From NCBI GenBank assembly GCA_005789375.1, contig SXXZ01000213.1:1-9366 (forward strand): a stretch of 9,366 bases of DNA, given 5' to 3'. The notes beneath the pieces were generated by a model. It did not search any database. It saw nothing but the letters and a program-made list of their open reading frames with translations, and had not been told where the DNA came from. This document shows positions 1-6,930 of this stretch, piece by piece. A program made the position numbers and the translations under genes. Source of the DNA: Verrucomicrobiales bacterium (GTDB lineage: Bacteria; Verrucomicrobiota; Verrucomicrobiae; Limisphaerales; UBA9464). Numbering within the stretch: the stretch's first letter is position 1; every line of letters starts with the position of its first letter.

Positions 1-386
1 ATCCGTTGCCCAACAGGGATCAATGGCTGTGAGCGTTTCAGTGGTGACCCACTCAGTGCTAGGATTTGAATTCGTGATCATCGGCCCGGGGTTGCTGACC
101 CGTGCAACGCGTGATCCAGCATTCGAGCCGCAGCGAAAAACCGATGTGTTAAAGGGGACGGTGACACCATCTTGATTTGGTTTTCGGTTCGGTTTTTCGA
201 GCGATAAAAGATGCATCCGAAACAACGGGGCCGTCGGATAATAAAAAAATCTCCATGGACCGGTGCTGGCAGCTATCGATATCTGTCGGATACCCGCTAG
301 GTTTCCAATACACAACACACGCTCACTTTGATACGCAGGGCGCTCATCGCTGAGCGTCAAACAGCAAATCCCGATCAATTCTAGCC
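1..386. other. Gene-free left edge and leader of the first gene
   Basis: No convincing gene lies in this stretch. The plus frame starting at base 2 is open from the window edge to a TGA at 173-175 (about 57 codons). It could be the tail of a gene beginning outside the window, but I recognise nothing in it and its third-position composition is not as GC-rich as in the following gene. The rest is richer in A and T, with a seven-A run near 242-248. A small inverted repeat GTTGC/GCAAC lies at 91-95/104-108. A tight hairpin sits at 341-356, just before the first gene. I could not assign a -35/-10 pair with any confidence. Confidence 0.5.
340..357 (+). promoter_or_regulatory. Hairpin in the leader of the swivel/ATP-grasp gene
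   Basis: CGCTCA (341-346), loop TCGC (347-350) and TGAGCG (351-356) form a perfect six-pair stem. A G-T wobble (340/357) can extend it. The right arm TGAGCGT (351-357) is also a perfect complement of ACGCTCA at 319-325, so two alternative pairings exist. The hairpin ends 30 bases before the ATG at 387. No T-run follows, so it is not an intrinsic terminator for an upstream gene. Whether it regulates anything is unknown. Confidence 0.3.
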
Positions 387-3300
387 ATGATGGTGATGTT
401 GTCTCCTTGTCCTAGCCGTCCTGATCTGGCCGGTGGCGTTCCGTGGCCCTCTGCAGTTCGCAGTTGGCTGGCCGCGATGTTGCTGGCCTGTCTGATGTCG
501 GGTCGGGTGCTGGCCGGGCCGCTCGAGGTGCTGGCGACCGACCCGCTGGGATGGCTCGGACTCCGCTCCTCGGACGCGACCAACCGAGTCCAAACTCTTC
601 AGGTGTCCGGCGACCTCGCGACCTGGAAGGAGGCGGCCGTGTTCCATGGCGGGAGCTTCGAGTTCCGCGATCCTGCCGCCCCCACCCAGACGGTTCGCTT
701 CTACCGGGTCGCCTCGCGGTCGAAGACCAGCGCCGACGATGGACGCAACCAGTTGCAGGCTGTGGACGATCCGTTCCTGGTTCGCCCGATAGCCGGGCTG
801 TTCGAGAACCCCATCCACTGGGCCAAGTTCACGATCCTGCGCGAGGATTCCACTCGGGTCTGGTTCCAAGATTCGCAGCGATACCGCTTCCATCACGACT
901 ATGCGCGCCTTCGGTTAAAACCGTTCCTCGGCATGAGCCGTGCGGAGTTCGATCTGAGTACCCTGCAGGCGTCCAACCATCTGGCCGTTCTCGGCGCCGT
1001 GCTGGTCCCTGGGGATGGACGCCCGGAATACGGCATTCAGATTGTGGGCCAGCAGCCCTGGCCCAGGGATGAGGTGCTGCACTGGCTGCGGCTTGTACGG
1101 GCTGCGGTCCGGGCCCCGGTCGGAACGCAGGTGTGGTACCTACCCACCCCGGAACAGGCGACCGCGGCCGAGTTGGACCGGGAGGCCTTCGCCACCGCCG
1201 GCTTCGCGATCGGCTCCGTCGAGCGCTGGCTCTCGCAAGATGCCATCTACTCCGAAGGATGGGCGGTGGGTCGCCTGACTTGGGTCCCGGCGGCCGAGAT
1301 CCCCGCGGCCAGGACGTCGGGCAGGCTCCGGTCGACCGACATCCTGCTGACCGACCGCGTGCCCGCTGAACTACCGCCCTTGGCGGGCATTCTCACCCTA
1401 AGTCCCTCAACACCGAACTCACATGTCGCCCTCCTGGCCCAGGGCGATGGCATCCCCTTCGTGTGGTTCGCCGATGCGGCCGAGCGAGAGCGGTTGCGCG
1501 GGCTCGTTGGCCGCGAGATCGCGCTGCGCACCCAGCAGGGCTTCGGCGCCACCGCCACCGTGCTCGACTTAGGGGCCGGCCTTGCGGGGACCCTGCGCGA
1601 GGAGTTGTTGGCGCTGAAACAACCCCGGCCCATCGCCTACGTGCCTCGGCAGACGCTGGGCTCGATCACCAACCTTACGACCCTGTCCCCGGCGGACATC
1701 CGCTGGGTCGGCGGAAAGGCTGCACACTATGGCTTGTTGCGCGTGGCTGTGCCGTTGAACTCCCAGCCGGCCATCGCCTTGACCTTCGACCTGTGGGATC
1801 AGTTCCTTTCCCAGGTCTTGCCTTCCGGTCGAACCCTCCGGGCCGAGATCGACGCGCAGTTGGTTGGCCTCGATCGGAACCCCGAGATTGCGGTGCTCGC
1901 GCCCAGGCTGGAAGCCCTCCGTCGGACCATCACCCGTGACGCTCGATTCTCAGCGGCGCAGCAGGCGGCCGTCCTCGGGGCCTTAGCGAACGCGGGCTTC
2001 GATCCCCGCCGGAAGGTGCGCTTCCGCAGCTCGACCAATGTCGAAGACGGCGAGGAGTTCACCGGGGCGGGTTTGTACGACAGCTTCAGCGGATGTCCCT
2101 CCGATGACCTCGACGCCGATGCCGCCGGCCCCTGCGGTTGTGATCCGTCCGAGCCGGAGGAGCGCGGCGTCTTTCGGGCCATCCAGCGCGTCTACGCCAG
2201 CTTTTACAACGACAACGCCTTCCTTGAGCGGTGGCGCCGGGGTGTCGTCGAGGCCGAGGTCGGCATGGCACTGCTCGTTCACTATTCTTTCCCCGACGAG
2301 ATCGAGATGGCCAACGGGGTGGCCACCGTCACCTGGGATGCCTCGTTCGGCAGCGTGTCCTTCAATGGCAAGCTGGTCTCCCAGGCTGGAGCCGATTCGG
2401 TCACCAATCCGGATGGAACCACTCGGCCCGAGGTCGTTGACTTCTACCAATCCTGGGGCTCCATGTCGCTGGCCCTGCGCCAATCTTCCTCGAGGGTTCT
2501 GCTGGGCGCCTACGTGATGCCGTGGGAGGGCGACTACCGCCGTCTGGTCGGTCTGCTCGAGTCGGTCGCCAAGGAGTACGCGCGCCGGAATCCTACCCGC
2601 AAACGCTTCGCCCTCGACTTCGAGTACAAGCGGGTGCAACCGGGCCGTCTCGAGCTGAAGCAGGTGCGCCCGTTGCCGTTGGCCGATGAGCGAGCCCCGG
2701 CGACGACCACCTTCCTGATGCCCAGCGTCGAAACGTTCGTGGTGGAGGAGGGCGAATACTCAAGCGTCTTCGCCAAGCACCGTCTCAAGTGCCAGCTGCG
2801 GCTGGCGACCCAGGCCCGCCGGTTGACCACCGTCGGCTTGGCCACGCCGCCCTTCACCGCCGTCACTTGGGACGCCTCACACCTTGGCACCGGCTGGATC
2901 CTGACCAACGACCTTGCCAATTGGCCGGGATTTGCCCACGCGCTGTCGGCGGACCAGACGAGGGACTCTTGGGTGGCGGGTTCCGGAAGTTTGCGCCGCA
3001 CCCTCGGCCTGCTGATCGACTGGCGGCGTTCGTTCAAACCGCCCGAATCCGCCTGGGTCACCCTTCTCGACGGATCGGTGAGTCTCGAGGCCACTTACGA
3101 CCTGCCGCAGCCCGAGTTAACCTGGGAAGGGCCCAGCACGGTCACCAACGAAACAGTCCGACTCGTTCCGCTGCGCCGCCCGCCAGGCCCCGGGACGCTC
3201 CCGCAATCACGGACGCTTTCACGTACCGGTGGCTTGCGCGTCGAGACCCGGTTCCTATGGCCCCCGGAACCCCAGGGTCCGACGGCCGGATACACCGCAC

Positions 3301-3569
3301 CCAATCTCGGCTTTGTTGAGACGCGCATCATTGGCCTCACCTCCGAACCGTTGATTCTGAGGAGCGGGGTAGCCCAGACTTACTCTGCAGGGCACCACAA
3401 CTTCTCCGAGACCTTCCTGTTCGAGCCAGCGTTGGATCCCGGAGTGTCCGCCGCACAGCGGGCCGAGCTTGAGGCGGCCGGCATCCGGCAACTGGTGGCA
3501 GAGAAAGGCTTTTTCGAGGGAAGTCTGTTCTGGGTGGTCGGTTCTGAGGGCAAGCTGCGCAAGTTCTGA
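387..3569 (+). CDS. Exported swivel/ATP-grasp protein, glucan-dikinase-like order
   Basis: This 1060-residue protein has a signal peptide (hydrophobic core about 26-38, likely cleavage after VLA-43). Residues 53-110 form a short beta module ('LQVSGDLATW' ending 'RFYRV') typical of verrucomicrobial secreted proteins. Residues about 310-400 resemble a phosphohistidine swivel domain: 'STPNSHVALLAQGDGIP' carries the candidate phospho-acceptor His346. The usual Arg of SHxxIxAR is Gln352 here. From 441 to 765 follows a PPDK/PEP-synthase-type ATP-grasp domain with GGK (442-444), RSSTNVED (547-554), GLYDS (562-566), Glu746 and QVR (759-761), which match its nucleotide-binding motifs. Swivel before ATP-grasp is the order of alpha-glucan water dikinase, not PPDK, and no PEP/pyruvate barrel follows. 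The C-terminal 290 residues are beta-rich and unrecognised. Three of the four cysteines of the mature protein lie in one insertion (570-585). No Shine-Dalgarno precedes the ATG; ATGs at 390 and 396 are alternative starts. The substrate is unknown. The domain call is firm; a dikinase activity is inference. Confidence 0.85.
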   Translation: MMVMLSPCPSRPDLAGGVPWPSAVRSWLAAMLLACLMSGRVLAGPLEVLATDPLGWLGLRSSDATNRVQTLQVSGDLATWKEAAVFHGGSFEFRDPAAPTQTVRFYRVASRSKTSADDGRNQLQAVDDPFLVRPIAGLFENPIHWAKFTILREDSTRVWFQDSQRYRFHHDYARLRLKPFLGMSRAEFDLSTLQASNHLAVLGAVLVPGDGRPEYGIQIVGQQPWPRDEVLHWLRLVRAAVRAPVGTQVWYLPTPEQATAAELDREAFATAGFAIGSVERWLSQDAIYSEGWAVGRLTWVPAAEIPAARTSGRLRSTDILLTDRVPAELPPLAGILTLSPSTPNSHVALLAQGDGIPFVWFADAAERERLRGLVGREIALRTQQGFGATATVLDLGAGLAGTLREELLALKQPRPIAYVPRQTLGSITNLTTLSPADIRWVGGKAAHYGLLRVAVPLNSQPAIALTFDLWDQFLSQVLPSGRTLRAEIDAQLVGLDRNPEIAVLAPRLEALRRTITRDARFSAAQQAAVLGALANAGFDPRRKVRFRSSTNVEDGEEFTGAGLYDSFSGCPSDDLDADAAGPCGCDPSEPEERGVFRAIQRVYASFYNDNAFLERWRRGVVEAEVGMALLVHYSFPDEIEMANGVATVTWDASFGSVSFNGKLVSQAGADSVTNPDGTTRPEVVDFYQSWGSMSLALRQSSSRVLLGAYVMPWEGDYRRLVGLLESVAKEYARRNPTRKRFALDFEYKRVQPGRLELKQVRPLPLADERAPATTTFLMPSVETFVVEEGEYSSVFAKHRLKCQLRLATQARRLTTVGLATPPFTAVTWDASHLGTGWILTNDLANWPGFAHALSADQTRDSWVAGSGSLRRTLGLLIDWRRSFKPPESAWVTLLDGSVSLEATYDLPQPELTWEGPSTVTNETVRLVPLRRPPGPGTLPQSRTLSRTGGLRVETRFLWPPEPQGPTAGYTAPNLGFVETRIIGLTSEPLILRSGVAQTYSAGHHNFSETFLFEPALDPGVSAAQRAELEAAGIRQLVAEKGFFEGSLFWVVGSEGKLRKF

Positions 3570-3689
3570 GACTCAGGCATGGGGCAGGGCTGCGTTCGCA
3601 GGTGCCTTCGGGTGACCGGCATTCGCAACCTTCGGGGCGACGTTGACGACGGTGAGGAGCTTCAGAACACGTTCCGCGATCGGGTATCG

Positions 3690-4025
3690 CTAGCGGATAG
3701 CTCTCTGAGCGACGATCCGACACGGCCCCGAAAACGGCGTTTTCCTGCGAATGCCCTTGTCGAGGGTGGAGGGATAGAACTCCAAGCCACCGCGGACCTG
3801 TGGGACATCGAAGGTGATGCGACCCACGCGGGTGGAGAGAGACTTGTCCTTGTAGCCGTTGGCGTGGCTGAGGCGGCCCTCGGAGCGCTGGTAGGGTTCC
3901 GCGCGCAAGGCGGAGGAGCGCCCGCGAACCATGGCCTCCTTGACGAGGAGGCAGATGCCATTGGCGAAGCCGTCGGAACCTTGTTCGGTGAGCGGTTGCA
4001 CGACGGTGGTCAGGAGGTCAGAGTT
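3690..4025 (-). pseudogene. Decayed N-terminal part of an IS256-family transposase
   Basis: Read on the minus strand, this frame gives a recognisable N-terminal segment of an IS256/Mutator-type transposase: 'NSDLLTTVV', then 'EAMVRG', 'AEPYQRSEGR', 'ANGYKDKSLSTRVGRITF', 'DVPQVRG' and 'FYPSTLDKG'. These follow the family pattern of a PYER-type motif, a NGYKxKxLxTRxG strand, VPQxR and FYPxxLEKG. A TAA at 4026-4028 interrupts the frame just before it. The same frame continues upstream as 'TLDPSLPMVHP' and may be the original N-terminus. Similarity stops after 'GIRRKTPF', near 3735, and a TAG follows at 3690-3692. The catalytic DDE domain (normally about 250 more residues) is absent from the window. 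No terminal inverted repeats or target duplications could be matched. The plus-strand open frame over 3579-4046 is a shadow of this relic. Confidence 0.75.
3730..3744. repeat. Short inverted repeat at the transposase breakpoint
   Basis: GAAAAC (3730-3735), spacer GGC and GTTTTC (3739-3744) form a perfect six-base inverted repeat. It sits exactly where similarity to the IS256 transposase ends. It may mark a deletion or rearrangement junction, but a repeat this short can also arise by chance. Confidence 0.35.
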
Positions 4026-4195
4026 TTATGGGTGGACCATGGGTAAGCTTGGGTCGAGTGTTTTTTGTCGAACACCCCAACACAGGCACCTCTTGCTCCA
4101 CCTACGACGACTAATTTGCGGTTCCCAACGCCTGCGGGGTAGGGAAGGAGCAGTCAGAGAGCTAATTACAGAAAGCTTTTTACACCGGCTATCCC

Positions 4196-6607
4196 ATGAA
4201 TTTTCTCCGCACCAAGACCTCTTCCGAACCAAGCCATATTTCATGGATCAACTCCTGCCTCCGTAGGATTTGCTGCGCTGCCTTCGGAGTCTGGATAAAC
4301 ACCCTCCTGCTTCCCGCACAATCCCTAGACCAGACCGCTCCTCTGCCTCCAGGCGTTGACTGGTCTTTGGGCATGCAAGACGGTGCGCACCGTTTCGTCG
4401 AACGCATCATCGCGGAGGCACCGGCTAAGCGGGCCTCATCGTGGCACCGGGACACCTCTTCACCTGAGGCCTACGAAGCATCGGTTGCACCGCAACGAAA
4501 CCGGTTGTGCACACTCCTTGGAGTGGTGGACCCACGGGTGCGTCCCGTGGCCATGGAGCGATTCGGCGACGACGACAATCCGGCTCAGGCGGGATCCTTC
4601 GACGGCGGATCCATCTGGCAGGTTCGATGGACCGTCCTTCCGGGTTTCCAGGCGGAGGGCCTCTTGCTAGAACCGCGCGGCACTCCACGGGGTCATCTTA
4701 TCCTGCTGCCCGACGCCGCTGAGACCCCGGAATCCTATGCCGGCCTAGGCGCAGATTCGCCGCGGGCGAAAGCCCTTCGAGCCTGGGTCGCCAGCGGACT
4801 TCAGGTGCTTATTCCGACCCTGTTGGACCGGGGTCGTCGATGGTCGGGTAATCCGGATCTGGCCACCCGCCACCCAGCGGTCCCCGCCACCCTAGATCAA
4901 TCGCATCGCGAATGGATTTGGCGACAAGCCTTCCACATGGGCCGCCATCCCATGGGCTACGAGGTACAAGAGGTGTTAGCCGGAGTAGACTGGATCGGCC
5001 AGCGTTTCGGAACCAACTCCCCGGTGGCTGTTGCCGGATACGGTGAAGGCGCTGCCATTGCCCTGTATGCCGCGGCTTGCGATCCACGGATTTCCGCGAC
5101 CCTCGTCAGCGGATACTTCACCGACCGCCAGGGGCTGTGGAGCGAACCCATCGACCGCAATGTCTGGAGCTTGCTCAAGGAATTCGGTGATGCAGAACTC
5201 GTTTCGCTGGTGGCCCCGCGCGCGGTGTTGATCGAGCACGCTTCCTTTCCCTCGGTGAATGGCGAGAAGGGGGGTATTTCGACTCCGGAACCCAGGATCG
5301 TTCGCACTGAATTCGAACGCATCGAAAGCCTGATCCCGAACAATTTCCAGAAGCGCCGCCTGCTGACCGGCCCAGATTGGGGGACGGTCGCCATGCCGCT
5401 CACCGACTCCCTGTCCAACCTCGTACTCACCCTCGGACCCTCCATCCTCGCCCCTGCTGCCGTCTCAGCACCGCCGACCCATCACCGGAAAAATTTCAAT
5501 GCCCAAGACCGGATGAAGCGGTTGGTCCATGGTTTAAGCACTATTATCCAACAGCGGGTCCGACAATCCGAACTGGAACGGGACAACCACTTCCTGGGGG
5601 TACTTATGCCCGATCGAATGAAGAGTTCCAGAGCCGGCGGGTTGTCTCGCACCCACCGGGTAGCCCCCTTGCCCCCGGCTCCGTTCATCGAGGGCAGCCG
5701 ACGGTTCCGGGAGCAGTTCCGCCGCGAGATCGTCGGCGTTTTTGATGAGCCTCGGCTACCAGCTCGGGCAAGGACCCGTGTGGCCTATGATCAGTCACCC
5801 AAGTGGGTGGGGCACGAGGTGGTCATCGACGTCTTTCCGGAGTCTTTCGCCTGGGGATTCTTACTGCTGCCACGCGACCTGAAACCGGGTGAGCGACGGC
5901 CGGTGGTCGTCTGCCAGCACGGTTTGGAGAATGTTCCGGCCGAGACCATCGAACCGGGCAAATGGGTGGGAGCGAGCGACTTCGCAGCTCGATTGGCCGA
6001 GCGAGGATTCATCACCTTCGCACCCCACAATCCTTACCGTCACGGGGAGCGCTTCCGACAACTCCACCGCAAAGCCAACACCGTGGGAGCGTCCCTGTAT
6101 TCGATCATCACCGCCCAGCACGAACAGTGGCTGTCGTGGTTGGCGACCCGGCCTGAGGTGGATCCCGCGCGCATTGGTTTCTATGGGATCAGCTATGGCG
6201 GGACCACAGCCATGTTCGTGCCGCCGGCGGTCGAGGGATACGCGTTGTCGATCTGTTGCGCCAATTTCAACCAATGGACCCGCATGGTCGCAGGTACTGA
6301 AGACATGGGCTACATGTTCACCGGACAGTGGGAGTTCCCCCATTTCAACATGGGCGGCACCTTCAGCCATGCCGAACTGGCCTACCTGATGTTCCCCCGT
6401 CCTTTCATGGTCGAGCGCGGTCACCATGATTCCGTAGCTCTCGACTCGGAGGTCGCCAGCGAATTCGCCAAGGTCCGTTGGTTGTACGATCAGTTGGGAT
6501 TGGGCAATCGGACCACGATGGAGGTGTTCTCCGGCGGACACTGTATCAATGGCGAAGAAACCTTCCGTTTCCTCCACCGTCACCTGAACTGGCCGGAACC
6601 CAAATAG
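4196..6607 (+). CDS. Exported double alpha/beta-hydrolase, dienelactone-hydrolase/acetyl-xylan-esterase type
   Basis: This 803-residue protein starts with a long n-region and a hydrophobic segment (about 22-41), with likely cleavage near AQS-43, so it is probably exported. The first alpha/beta-hydrolase-like domain spans about 140-350. It has an elbow-like GYGEG (281-285) in which the nucleophile position of GxSxG is Gly283, followed by 'ALYAAACDPRI', 'VSGYF' and 'FGDAEL'. The second domain (about 535-800) has a genuine elbow GISYGG with Ser666, a candidate acid Asp745 in 'ERGHHDS' and a candidate base His782 in 'GGHC'; the 'QHG' at 574-576 suits an oxyanion loop. This looks like a family of exported hydrolases of planctomycetes and verrucomicrobia, related to dienelactone hydrolases and acetyl xylan esterases, in which the first domain may be structural. 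An ester substrate, possibly an acylated polysaccharide, is inference. No Shine-Dalgarno precedes the ATG. The IS256 relic lies directly upstream, pointing the other way. Confidence 0.85.
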   Translation: MNFLRTKTSSEPSHISWINSCLRRICCAAFGVWINTLLLPAQSLDQTAPLPPGVDWSLGMQDGAHRFVERIIAEAPAKRASSWHRDTSSPEAYEASVAPQRNRLCTLLGVVDPRVRPVAMERFGDDDNPAQAGSFDGGSIWQVRWTVLPGFQAEGLLLEPRGTPRGHLILLPDAAETPESYAGLGADSPRAKALRAWVASGLQVLIPTLLDRGRRWSGNPDLATRHPAVPATLDQSHREWIWRQAFHMGRHPMGYEVQEVLAGVDWIGQRFGTNSPVAVAGYGEGAAIALYAAACDPRISATLVSGYFTDRQGLWSEPIDRNVWSLLKEFGDAELVSLVAPRAVLIEHASFPSVNGEKGGISTPEPRIVRTEFERIESLIPNNFQKRRLLTGPDWGTVAMPLTDSLSNLVLTLGPSILAPAAVSAPPTHHRKNFNAQDRMKRLVHGLSTIIQQRVRQSELERDNHFLGVLMPDRMKSSRAGGLSRTHRVAPLPPAPFIEGSRRFREQFRREIVGVFDEPRLPARARTRVAYDQSPKWVGHEVVIDVFPESFAWGFLLLPRDLKPGERRPVVVCQHGLENVPAETIEPGKWVGASDFAARLAERGFITFAPHNPYRHGERFRQLHRKANTVGASLYSIITAQHEQWLSWLATRPEVDPARIGFYGISYGGTTAMFVPPAVEGYALSICCANFNQWTRMVAGTEDMGYMFTGQWEFPHFNMGGTFSHAELAYLMFPRPFMVERGHHDSVALDSEVASEFAKVRWLYDQLGLGNRTTMEVFSGGHCINGEETFRFLHRHLNWPEPK

Positions 6608-6930
6608 GCATCCGGTCTTGCCGCCTCCATTCCTTCTTCGACCGCTTCCACCACCGAAACGGATCGAAGCCCAAGACCCACAAATGTCGGTTGCGTGAAC
6701 CGCGGGCGAGGGTCATTTTTTTAAGCCGTTGGAATTGCGTCGTGTCTCACCGCTTCACTGGTTCTCTTCCAGACCATCGTCGCCGCTGCGGACGCTCCTT
6801 CTGAATTCCGTCTCAAAACGCCAATGCCTATCAGTTTTTTGGTTGTGATTGATGACTGCCAGGATTGATCGAGCGCCTGGCCGAGTATCAAGGGGAGGAT
6901 TCAGGCGGATTCGACGATCGGAGGCCATGA
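6608..6930. other. Intergenic region with decayed coding traces
   Basis: This stretch of about 320 bases has no intact gene. Plus-strand codons 6725-6865 read as a typical Sec signal peptide ('GIASCLTASLVLFQTIVAAA', then 'DAPSEF'), but a TAA stands directly before it, no ATG, GTG or TTG precedes the hydrophobic core, and a TGA ends it at 6866-6868. In another frame, 6856-6930 reads as a hydrophilic tail ending 'EDSGGFDDRRP' and a stop. Both may be remains of an older gene. A stem CGGTT/AACCG (6688-6702) and a run of seven T (6716-6722) are 13 bases apart, which is too far for a standard terminator. Confidence 0.45.
6920..6924 (+). promoter_or_regulatory. Ribosome binding site fixing the TTG start of the isochorismatase-fold gene
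   Basis: GGAGG stands six bases before the TTG at 6931, an ideal spacing. It is only two bases before an ATG at 6927 in another frame, which gives a 37-codon peptide and is therefore less likely. The other gene starts in the window lack such a site, so this one decides the start over the in-frame GTG at 6988. Confidence 0.6.

Larger units (their letters stand above)
3570..4195. other. Intergenic region around the transposase relic
   Basis: This gap of about 630 bases separates the swivel/ATP-grasp gene from the double hydrolase gene. Its middle is the IS256 relic on the minus strand. On the relic's far side, at 3573-3689, the same minus frame stays open after the TAG and encodes about 38 residues, including 'VLKLLTVVNVAPKVANAG', that I do not recognise. 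Between 4068 and 4195 I see no gene. A GGAAGGAG purine run at 4143-4150 is too far from the ATG at 4196 (about 45 bases) to act as its ribosome binding site. A small stem CTGCG/CGCAG at 3590-3601 lacks a T-run. Confidence 0.55.

Noticed and set aside
91..108. GTTGC/GCAAC inverted repeat as an integron attachment site
   Set aside because: It lacks the full set of paired core sites and any integrase gene nearby; a five-base stem is expected by chance.
2..175. Open plus frame running in from the left edge as a partial gene
   Set aside because: It is about 57 codons without recognisable similarity, and its base composition does not match the neighbouring genes, so I do not call it as a CDS.
1983..2639. 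Long minus-strand open frame (218 codons) inside the dikinase-like gene
   Set aside because: It is antisense to a region with clear PPDK-type motifs, and GC-rich codons of the real gene keep this frame open. The product has no recognisable motif.
387..3569. Calling the first gene a pyruvate phosphate dikinase or PEP synthase
   Set aside because: The PEP/pyruvate barrel is missing, the domain order is reversed and the protein has a signal peptide.
3579..4046. Plus-strand open frame (155 codons) in the first gap
   Set aside because: It is antisense to the recognisable IS256 transposase segment and has no motif of its own.
5861..6583. Minus-strand open frame (240 codons) inside the double hydrolase gene
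   Set aside because: It overlaps the second hydrolase domain with its GISYGG elbow and reads as a low-complexity shadow.
6688..6722. Stem CGGTT/AACCG followed by seven T, as a terminator of the double hydrolase gene
   Set aside because: The stem has only five pairs and lies 13 bases before the T-run, unlike a working intrinsic terminator.
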